Shown piece after piece: positions 42,723-49,526 of a DNA stretch of 64,000 nucleotides. The DNA lies in the NCBI RefSeq assembly GCF_025567345.1, contig NZ_JAOQJS010000006.1, forward strand, positions 1 through 64,000. Reading direction: 5' to 3'. This DNA comes from Coprococcus ammoniilyticus (GTDB lineage Bacteria; Bacillota; Clostridia; Lachnospirales; Lachnospiraceae). A model generated the notes under the pieces. It made no database searches, was not told the DNA's origin, and saw only the letters and a list, made by a program, of their open reading frames with translations. Made by a program: the position numbers and the translations under genes. Numbering within the stretch: the stretch's first letter is position 1; the number at the start of each line of letters is the position of its first letter.

Positions 42723-43181
42723 ATGTTAGAAATTAAAGAAAATCAGAAATTGAATATAATGAATGTCTTTAGTTATAGAGGAAAAGTAAGACAGATAGAA
42801 ATTGAGAATATAGGAAAAGAAATGGAAGTCTATATTCAGAATGCAGGTGTAAAGCGTGCAGGGAATCCTATAACTGCTACTTATGCCATTGAAGGTGATG
42901 TAATTGATCTTGAATTGATTATGCCGATAGATAGGAGTATTGCTTCTACAGATAAATTTGTCTTTAAGAATCAGATAAAAATAGAAAATGCAGTGGTTGC
43001 CGCCTATAGAGGTCATCCTATGGGACTGCAAGAGGCATGTAGTCAGTTGAATCAGTACATAATGGAACACAGGTTGCAACCTATAACAGTAGGTTATAAT
43101 GTTACAAAGAAAATGGACATGATAGCTCCGGAAAACACAGAAATAGATGTATATGTGGGAATTAGCCCAAACATCTTGTAG
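42723..43181 (+). CDS. GyrI-like / effector-binding domain protein under c-di-GMP control
   Basis: 152 residues; AAAGGAG is 6-7 nt before the ATG. The strand order with RGKVRQIEIENIGKEMEVYIQNAG, GDVIDLELIMPIDRSI and AVVAAYRGHPMGLQEACSQLNQYIMEHRL ... VDVYVGISPN-type ending fits the GyrI-like small-molecule binding fold (the ligand domain of AraC/MerR multidrug regulators), here without a DNA-binding domain. The exact ligand is unknown. It is the first gene behind the riboswitch, sitting between agrD and the double-glycine peptide, so it may sense or sequester a small molecule tied to the peptide system. Confidence 0.7.
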   Translation: MLEIKENQKLNIMNVFSYRGKVRQIEIENIGKEMEVYIQNAGVKRAGNPITATYAIEGDVIDLELIMPIDRSIASTDKFVFKNQIKIENAVVAAYRGHPMGLQEACSQLNQYIMEHRLQPITVGYNVTKKMDMIAPENTEIDVYVGISPNIL

Positions 43182-43277
43182 GGAACGATATAAATCAAGT
43201 TTGTCAAAGGCAGACTGCTTTATATAAAAAGAGGACTCTGATAAATTTGAACAACCCTCAGAGCCCCAAACACAAGC

Positions 43278-43329
43278 ACTTTTAAGAAAAGTACCTAGGT
43301 AAAGTATATCACTTTTCTTAATAAGTGTA
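43278..43329. promoter_or_regulatory. Inverted repeat upstream of the double-glycine peptide
   Basis: CACTTTTAAGAAAAGT and ACTTTTCTTAATAAGTG pair over about 16 bp around a centre containing the dyad CCTAGG. It lies 39 nt before the peptide start. A second hairpin, CTCTGA/TCAGAG, lies at 43233-43258. These could be operators or the terminator of the upstream gene; no clear T run is present. Confidence 0.5.
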
Positions 43330-43367
43330 AATAAAAATTAATTAAGGAAAGGAGATTTAATAAATCA

Positions 43368-43568
43368 ATGGAAATGGTTTTAAACAATGGATTCTGTGAG
43401 ATGTCACAGGATGAAATTATGTTATTAGAAGGGGGAGGTGTTTGGAGACATATCGGTTATGCTGGTGCTACTGTTTGTTGTATTATGGCATGTGTGGCAA
43501 CAGGAGGATGGGCAGCAGCTGCTGCGGGTGCTGCCGCAGGATGGTATTGGTATGATGCAACCCGTTAA
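43368..43568 (+). CDS. Double-glycine-leader bacteriocin-type peptide
   Basis: 66 residues. The leader MEMVLNNGFCEMSQDEIMLLEGG ends in a Gly-Gly cleavage site with the usual pattern (acidic/hydrophobic ...E-x-x-L-L-E-G-G), so the C39 peptidase exporter downstream should cut after Gly23. The mature 43-mer starts GVWRHIGYAG, carries three cysteines (CCIMAC), then a GGWAAAAAGAAAGWYW stretch and ends YDATR. Ala/Gly-rich helices and aromatic residues suggest a membrane-active class II bacteriocin or a signalling peptide. AAAGGAG lies about 13 nt before the ATG, longer than ideal. Confidence 0.82.
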   Translation: MEMVLNNGFCEMSQDEIMLLEGGGVWRHIGYAGATVCCIMACVATGGWAAAAAGAAAGWYWYDATR

Positions 43569-43591
43569 TTAATACGGTATTTGGAATTTGC

Positions 43592-43640
43592 AGTTTGCTA
43601 TGGATGATGAGGGCATATACATCTCAATATTCATAGCAAA
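43592..43640 (+). terminator. Weak hairpin after the peptide gene
   Basis: TTTGCTATG and CATAGCAAA form a perfect outer stem with partly paired interior. No T run follows. It may be a processing site or attenuator that gives the peptide more transcript than the downstream export genes. Confidence 0.45.
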
Positions 43641-43738
43641 TTGTGAATAAATTATCGATTAATAAAGTGGCTGTGAGGCGAAATTCAATAAACGAGTTGT
43701 TCATTTAATTTAATTTAATTTGAGAGGAGGTTATATTT

Positions 43739-43912
43739 GTGAAATGTTTATCATGTGGTAAGGAAGAATTTGATGAATGTACTATCAATGTAGAAGGCAA
43801 AATATATGGTTTAGTCACAAAAACTAAAAAAAATAAAAATAAACTAAAAGCAGTAGTATGTAAAAATTGCAAAATGGTTTATTTAAAACAGGATGAAGGC
43901 AAGGGTAAATAA
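43739..43912 (+). CDS. Small zinc-ribbon protein
   Basis: 57 residues with GTG start; GAGAGGAGG lies 8 nt upstream. Two CxxC knuckles (CLSCGKEE near residues 3-6 and CKNCKMVY near 41-44) flank a strand-rich lysine-heavy middle, a zinc-ribbon shape. Function unknown; it could be an immunity, regulatory or maturation factor. Its stop overlaps the next ATG by one base, so it begins a translationally coupled export operon. Confidence 0.7.
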   Translation: MKCLSCGKEEFDECTINVEGKIYGLVTKTKKNKNKLKAVVCKNCKMVYLKQDEGKGK

Positions 43913-44100
43913 TGCATAAACATGTAGATGTTATAAAAACAAGATATTCAAAATGGATAATATTAATAGGTTACATTATTATATGTAGTTTTATTCTATT
44001 TTCATATTTGAATAGTTTAAATATGAAATATAGCGTAGTGATTTTATTGCTATACTCATTTGTAGTTTCGATTATTAAAAAAGGTTGTAGAAAAAAATGA
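43912..44100 (+). CDS. Small two-helix membrane protein, immunity candidate
   Basis: 62 residues. Two hydrophobic helices (about 15-35 and 39-56) with basic ends (MHKHVDVIKTRYSK and KKGCRKK). It overlaps the zinc-ribbon gene upstream by 1 nt and the exporter gene downstream by 4 nt, so all are coupled. Small two-helix proteins next to bacteriocin exporters often provide self-immunity; that role is inferred from position only. Confidence 0.7.
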   Translation: MHKHVDVIKTRYSKWIILIGYIIICSFILFSYLNSLNMKYSVVILLLYSFVVSIIKKGCRKK

Positions 44101-46319
44101 AATATCATTGTATAAAACAACACGACATAACAGATTGTGGTGCTGCCTGTCTTGCAACTATCTGTAAACAAAATGGTTACAAAATAGGTATTACCCAAAT
44201 CCGTGAAGTTGCAGGAACAGATAAACAGGGAACAAATGCATATGGTGTAATTAAAGCTGCAGAGCAACTTGGGTTTAGTGCAAAGGGCGTAAAAGGAACG
44301 AAGGAAGCATTCTTTTCGGAGTTTCCATTGCCTTGTATTGCTCACGTTATTGTAGATGGACAGTTATTACACTATGTGGTCATACATAAAATTACAAAAA
44401 AACAGGTGATTATAGCAGACCCAGGAGTTGGAATCGTAAAGCTTAAACCGGAGGAGTTTTTTGGAGAAGTCCATGAGGAAGGGAAAGTGCCTAAATATCA
44501 ATGGAGTGGCGTTTTGATTCTGCTTGTAAAAAACGAAACATTTAAGAAGGGCGACGAAACCAAAGGATTGTTTAGTCGCTTTTTTCATTTGCTTTTACCA
44601 CAGAAAAAGCTTGTTTTACATATCTTTGTAGCATCATTGGTATATACTATTCTTGGAATTGTAGGTGCTTTTTATTTCAAGGAATTAATCGATAGTGTGT
44701 TACCGGATGGACTGAGAAAAACACTGATGACTTTGTCTATTGGGGTAATTCTATTGAACATATTTAAGGTTATTCTTAATGCATTCAGGTCGCATTTATT
44801 ATTATATTTAAGTCAAAAGTTGGATATAGCATTGCTTCTTGGCTACTACCGTCATGTGATTGAACTTCCGATGAATTTCTTTGGAACCAGAAAGGTCGGA
44901 GAAATTATTTCAAGGTTTAATGATGCGGGAAAAGTGCGTGATGCAATATCAGGAGCAACATTAACCATTATGATAGATACTCTTATGGCAGTGGCAGGTG
45001 CAGTTATTTTGTATCTGCAGAATGCGAAACTATTTGGCGTTACTGTAATAATTGTTGTATTATATGCAATTATTGTTGTGTGTTTTCACAGATGGTATGA
45101 AAAGCTGAATCGAAAGCAGATGGAGGATAATGCTCAACTTACATCCTATATGGTAGAGTCATTAAACGGTATCCAAACGGTAAAAGCATATAATGCAGAA
45201 CGAAAAGCTAACAGGGAGACAGAGATTAAATTTGTCCGTTTATTGAGAAGTATTTTTGATTTAACTTGGGTGAGTAATTTACAGTCTTCTTTAAAGACTT
45301 TTGTGGAGCTAGTGGGGGGGATCGTAATTCTCTGGGGAGGCAGTGTCAGCGTCATTAACGGAGAAATGACCATTGGGGCATTGATTACCTTTAATTCATT
45401 GCTTGCTTACTTCCTCGATCCAGTAAAGAATTTAATTAATCTGCAACCACAGATGCAGACTGCTGTAGTTGCAGCAGACCGTTTGGGAGAAATATTGGAA
45501 TTAGAGACTGAGAAAACAGATGCAGAACACCATAAGCTTGCCCCAATAAGCCTGGCAGGTGATATAGAAATCAAGGATTTAAACTTCCGATATGGTACAA
45601 GAAGGCTAGTTCTTGAAGATATTAATTTAAAGATAGAGAAAGGAAAAAAAATTGCTTTTGTAGGAGAAAGTGGTTCCGGTAAAACAACACTTTCCAAACT
45701 ATTACTCCATCTCTATGCACCGGAAACCGGTGATATTATAATTAATGGAAACAACATTGAAGATATTCAGTTAGAAACTTTAAGAGAAAGAATTGCATAT
45801 ATTCCGCAGGAAACATTTCTTTTTAGTGGTTCTATTTTTGAAAATCTAACTCTGGGATTGGATACTGCAACTATGGATGATATCATAGAAGCTTCCAAAA
45901 TGGCACAGGCACATGACTTTATCAATGAGCTTCCACTTCGCTATGAAACAAGATTGGAAGAAAACGGAACTAATCTTTCAGGTGGTCAAAGACAACGACT
46001 TGCAATAGCAAGGGCTATGCTTAAGAAACCGGATATTTTAATTCTTGATGAGGCAACAAGTAACTTGGATGCTATTACAGAACGTGCACTTGACAGAACC
46101 ATCCATGAGTTTGCAAAAAATATGACAACTATATTTATTGCACACCGTTTAAGCACTATAAAAAATTGTGACAGGATTTATGTGATGGACAAGGGAAAGA
46201 TTGTGGAACATGGAACACATAGGGAACTGATTGCTATGGGAGGGAAATATGCATATCTCGTAAAACAACAATCCTTAGAAGAAAATAATACCATAATGGA
46301 AGGCGGTGATGTTGCATGA
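44097..46319 (+). CDS. Peptidase-containing ABC exporter (C39 protease, bacteriocin type)
   Basis: 740 residues. The N-terminal C39 cysteine peptidase has catalytic Cys14 (HDITDCGAACLATICK), His in LLHYVVIHKI and Asp in ADPGVGIVKL. Six membrane helices span about 165-430. The nucleotide-binding domain has Walker A GESGSGKTT (about 523), signature LSGGQRQRLAIARAML, Walker B ILILDEATSNLD and H-loop AHRLST. Such transporters cut double-glycine leaders and export the peptide, here probably the 43368 product. The stop overlaps the adaptor gene start (ATGA). Confidence 0.95.
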   Translation: MKYHCIKQHDITDCGAACLATICKQNGYKIGITQIREVAGTDKQGTNAYGVIKAAEQLGFSAKGVKGTKEAFFSEFPLPCIAHVIVDGQLLHYVVIHKITKKQVIIADPGVGIVKLKPEEFFGEVHEEGKVPKYQWSGVLILLVKNETFKKGDETKGLFSRFFHLLLPQKKLVLHIFVASLVYTILGIVGAFYFKELIDSVLPDGLRKTLMTLSIGVILLNIFKVILNAFRSHLLLYLSQKLDIALLLGYYRHVIELPMNFFGTRKVGEIISRFNDAGKVRDAISGATLTIMIDTLMAVAGAVILYLQNAKLFGVTVIIVVLYAIIVVCFHRWYEKLNRKQMEDNAQLTSYMVESLNGIQTVKAYNAERKANRETEIKFVRLLRSIFDLTWVSNLQSSLKTFVELVGGIVILWGGSVSVINGEMTIGALITFNSLLAYFLDPVKNLINLQPQMQTAVVAADRLGEILELETEKTDAEHHKLAPISLAGDIEIKDLNFRYGTRRLVLEDINLKIEKGKKIAFVGESGSGKTTLSKLLLHLYAPETGDIIINGNNIEDIQLETLRERIAYIPQETFLFSGSIFENLTLGLDTATMDDIIEASKMAQAHDFINELPLRYETRLEENGTNLSGGQRQRLAIARAMLKKPDILILDEATSNLDAITERALDRTIHEFAKNMTTIFIAHRLSTIKNCDRIYVMDKGKIVEHGTHRELIAMGGKYAYLVKQQSLEENNTIMEGGDVA

Positions 46320-47974
46320 AGCCAATTATTGTAGATATGAAGGATATAAGTGACAGTACAGAGGTTTATGAGTCAAAGCCCAACCGTTTTCTAATATATA
46401 CTATATATCTAATCTTAATTATATTAGTAGTTGCAGTTTTATGGATGCGTTTATTCAAGATAGATGTTGTAGTGAAAAGTAACGGAATATTTAAAGGAAG
46501 CAATGCTGTTTATGAAATTAGCAGTGATGTTACAGGAAGTGTAAAGGAAACCAATATACAAGACGGACAGTATGTGAAAGAGGGGGATATTCTTTACGTT
46601 CTTACTATAGACGAGCTTTCTGATACTATTTTACGATATCAGAATGAGTTAGAAGCTGCGCAAGCTCGAATTAAAATCTTATCGGCATATGAAAAAAGTC
46701 TTGACGGTGACAAGACAGAGTTAGAAACTTTGGATGATAATCCGTATTATGAAGAGTTTGTAAATAGAAGGAAACTGTTGTATGCAAACGTGGACTTAAA
46801 CGAAAGTGACACAGAAGGACAAGTTACCTTGTATCAGGGAAACGTGGATTCAATATCAGGAACCATTGCAAAATATAATGAAAAGATTGAGAAGCTTAAT
46901 GTTGTAAAACAGTGCATTACAGCACGAAATAATACTTTTGATGCAAGCGAAGGTATTTATTACAGTATGATAAGTAGCTATCTTGCATCCTATAATTATA
47001 CTGCATTACAATATGATAATCAGATAAATGAGCATCAAAGGCAAATAGATGAGTATGAGGAGCAAATGAAAAAAGCGGAAGCTGAAGCTTCAATAGAAGA
47101 TAAAACTGTAACTGAAGAGGAAACGGTAAGCGATAATGGTATATCCACAGAAACTATCTCGGTAGTTGCATCGACTGAAAATACAACTGCCAATATAGAA
47201 GAATTGAAAAAACAAAGAGATGCGTTGATTACGGCCCAAGACTCTGCAAAAAAAGAAAAAACACGAGCTTTAAGGAATCTGGAATTACAGCAGATTACAA
47301 CCATTGAACAACAGATTGCAGGATATAATGACACGATTCTATCTTTGGAAACAAATCTTGCATCTGCAAAATTACAGTTGGAAGCTATAAATAGTGCAGA
47401 TAATGAGACGAAGGAATCGGTTGCTATTCTTACAGAAAAAGGAAATGTTGCAGCAGAAATATTAAATTATGAAGATAAGGTAAAAGAATGTGAAACCTAT
47501 TTAAAGAGTTATGATATCCAGAATGATAATTGTGTCATAAAGGCAAATGTTTCAGGATATTTTTACATCGCACAGGATTTGAAAACCGGAAGCTTTGTGC
47601 AGGAGGGTACCACAATAGGAACCATCTATCCGGAAACGGAATCAAAGTATTATGCGGAAATATATGTGGAAAATACTGATATAGTTCAAATAAGGGAAGG
47701 ACAGGATGTAAAATTTGAAATTGCTGCATATCCTTCCAGTGAATATGGATACTTTAAAGGAACTGTAGAAAATATAGCAAAAAATATTTCGGTTGATCAA
47801 AGTACCGGATATTCCTACTATCTAGTGAGAGTTAAGTGTGATAATATGACATTAAAGGGAAAAAATGGAGAAGAGGCAACGCTTATGAATGGCATGGCAT
47901 GTCAGGCGAAAATAGTTATAGATGAGAAAAATGTATTAACCTATTTTGGGGAAAAGATAGACTTATTGGATTAG
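46316..47974 (+). CDS. HlyD-like bacteriocin secretion adaptor
   Basis: 552 residues. One membrane anchor (about 27-47) is followed by a split biotinyl-lipoyl-like strand region (VTGSVKETNIQDGQYVKEGDILYVLTIDE), long coiled coils (about 105-130, 190-275 and 295-385, E/Q/K-rich) and a second lipoyl and beta-barrel half (VSGYFYIAQDLKTGSFVQEGTTIGTI). This is the adaptor partner of peptidase-type ABC exporters in Gram-positive bacteria. It ends the island operon. Confidence 0.92.
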   Translation: MKPIIVDMKDISDSTEVYESKPNRFLIYTIYLILIILVVAVLWMRLFKIDVVVKSNGIFKGSNAVYEISSDVTGSVKETNIQDGQYVKEGDILYVLTIDELSDTILRYQNELEAAQARIKILSAYEKSLDGDKTELETLDDNPYYEEFVNRRKLLYANVDLNESDTEGQVTLYQGNVDSISGTIAKYNEKIEKLNVVKQCITARNNTFDASEGIYYSMISSYLASYNYTALQYDNQINEHQRQIDEYEEQMKKAEAEASIEDKTVTEEETVSDNGISTETISVVASTENTTANIEELKKQRDALITAQDSAKKEKTRALRNLELQQITTIEQQIAGYNDTILSLETNLASAKLQLEAINSADNETKESVAILTEKGNVAAEILNYEDKVKECETYLKSYDIQNDNCVIKANVSGYFYIAQDLKTGSFVQEGTTIGTIYPETESKYYAEIYVENTDIVQIREGQDVKFEIAAYPSSEYGYFKGTVENIAKNISVDQSTGYSYYLVRVKCDNMTLKGKNGEEATLMNGMACQAKIVIDEKNVLTYFGEKIDLLD

Positions 47975-48007
47975 CATATGAATATACGAAATATTTCCAC
48001 CATATGG

Positions 48008-48036
48008 TTGAAAATGAAATAGGGATAAAGTAAAAT
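48008..48036 (+). promoter_or_regulatory. Promoter of the glmU-like/pth genes
   Basis: TTGAAA, 17-nt spacer, TAAAAT, 38 nt before the glmU-like start. It marks the return from the AT-rich island to core genes. Confidence 0.6.
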
Positions 48037-48073
48037 TAGCTGTAGCAATCTCATATTTTATTTGGAGGTAATT

Positions 48074-48832
48074 ATGCTGAAAGCAATCATCCTTGCAGCA
48101 GGCAAGGGAACAAGAATGAAATCTGAAAAGCCAAAGGTTGTGCACGAGGTGCTTGGGAAGCCGATGGTATACTATTCGATAGAAGCGGCAAGAGCTGCCG
48201 GATGTGATAAAGTCTGCGTGATCGTTGGATACAAGGCAGAAGAAGTAGAAAAAAGTATCAAAGATACTTATGCGAAGCTTGGTAAGACAGAAGAAATGCA
48301 GGATGTAGTAAGTTATGCACTACAGACCGAACAGCTTGGAACCGGTCATGCGGTTAAGTGTGCTTCTGATTTTATCGGCACAGAGGGCGACGTTGTTGTC
48401 CTTTGTGGAGATACACCACTTGTAACCGGTAAGACATTAGAGCAGGCGATCAAGAAGCATGTTGCAACAGAAAATGGTGTTACAGTTATCTCAGCGATGC
48501 TTTCAGATCCATTTGGATATGGAAGAATTATCCGTGATGAGAAAGGCTTATCAAAGATCGTAGAACAGAAGGATGCAACTGAGGAAGAACAGGCGGTTAA
48601 AGAAGTAAATTCCGGTATGTATATTTTCAAATGTGATGCTTTGCTGGCAGCACTTTCACAGATTACAAATGATAATGCACAGGGTGAATATTATCTGCCG
48701 GATACCATTGAGATTATCAAGAAAATGGGACTTCCGGTTGATGCGGCAGCCATGGAGGATGCCGACCAGATCAAAGGTGTCAATACACTGGAACAACTTG
48801 CAGAAGCAGAAGAGATAATGAGGTCAAGATAA
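48074..48832 (+). CDS. glmU: GlmU-like N-acetylglucosamine-1-phosphate uridyltransferase, pyrophosphorylase domain only
   Basis: 252 residues; ATG at 48074 follows GGAGGTAATT, and the upstream in-frame TTG contains that site. Conserved elements: LAAGKGTRMKSEKPKVVHEVLGKPM, QTEQLGTGHAVKCA, CGDTPLVTGKTL, VEQKDATEEEQAVKEVNSGMY and NNDNAQGEYYLPDTI. These are the GlmU N-terminal domain that makes UDP-GlcNAc from GlcNAc-1-P. Full GlmU is about 455 residues with a left-handed beta helix acetyltransferase; that half is absent and no remnant follows, since pth starts 2 nt after the stop. Acetylation must be done by another protein. Confidence 0.85.
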   Translation: MLKAIILAAGKGTRMKSEKPKVVHEVLGKPMVYYSIEAARAAGCDKVCVIVGYKAEEVEKSIKDTYAKLGKTEEMQDVVSYALQTEQLGTGHAVKCASDFIGTEGDVVVLCGDTPLVTGKTLEQAIKKHVATENGVTVISAMLSDPFGYGRIIRDEKGLSKIVEQKDATEEEQAVKEVNSGMYIFKCDALLAALSQITNDNAQGEYYLPDTIEIIKKMGLPVDAAAMEDADQIKGVNTLEQLAEAEEIMRSR

Positions 48833-48833
48833 G

Positions 48834-49391
48834 ATGAAACTGATAGTAGGACTTGGAAATCCGGGAACCAAATATGCGGGAACCAGACATAATGTAGGAT
48901 TTTCCGTAATTGTAGGGCTTGCAGATAAATATAATATAGAATTGAGTGAAAAGAAGCATAAAGCAATCTATGGCAGGGGCATGATAGAAGGGGAGAAAGT
49001 GATCCTTGCAATGCCACAGACATTTATGAATCTGAGTGGAGAAAGTGTCCGGGAGCTGGTCGATTATTACAAATGCGATCCATCTGATGTGATCGTTGCT
49101 TATGATGATATCGATTTGGCAGTCGGCAAACTTCGGATCCGTGAAAAGGGAAGTGCCGGCGGACATAATGGAATGAAGAATATTATTTCACATCTGGGAA
49201 CACAGGAATTTGTCCGTGTCCGTGTCGGAATCGGAAAGAAACCGGATCGTATGGATCTTGCAGATTATGTATTATCCAGATTCGGAAAAGACGAACTTCC
49301 GGAGATCAAGGCAGGCTGTGATAATGCCTGTGATGCAATCGCGCTGATCTTAAAAGACAGTGCGGCAGCAGCAATGAATAAATATAATTAA
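48834..49391 (+). CDS. pth: Peptidyl-tRNA hydrolase
   Basis: 185 residues. It recycles peptidyl-tRNA in the cytosol. Motifs: LIVGLGNPGTKYAGTRHNVGF (catalytic His near 20), PQTFMNLSGESV and YDDIDLAVGKLRIREKGSAGGHNGMKNII. The start is coupled to the glmU-like gene (2-nt gap). The glmU-pth order followed by mfd is typical of Firmicutes. Confidence 0.96.
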   Translation: MKLIVGLGNPGTKYAGTRHNVGFSVIVGLADKYNIELSEKKHKAIYGRGMIEGEKVILAMPQTFMNLSGESVRELVDYYKCDPSDVIVAYDDIDLAVGKLRIREKGSAGGHNGMKNIISHLGTQEFVRVRVGIGKKPDRMDLADYVLSRFGKDELPEIKAGCDNACDAIALILKDSAAAAMNKYN

Positions 49392-49492
49392 CCGAAAGGC
49401 AAAATGTGTTGATCGGAACCGGTCGTATACAGGGTGTAGCCATGCATACGGTCAGACAGGTATAAATAATCAGAAAATAAAAAAGAAAGGGA

Positions 49493-49513
49493 GCCAGGCT
49501 GTATCAGCCTGGC
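49493..49513 (+). promoter_or_regulatory. Hairpin between a Shine-Dalgarno-like site and the mfd start
   Basis: GCCAGGCT, 5-nt loop, AGCCTGGC: a perfect 8-bp hairpin directly after AAAGGGAG and 13 nt before the mfd ATG. No T run follows, so it is more likely a translational element than a terminator. Confidence 0.45.
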
Positions 49514-49526
49514 ATTTGGCGTCGAT

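Noticed and set aside
39100..48000. Island as a transposon, prophage or integrative element
   Set aside because: No transposase, integrase, terminal repeats or attachment duplication were seen; composition alone supports foreign origin.
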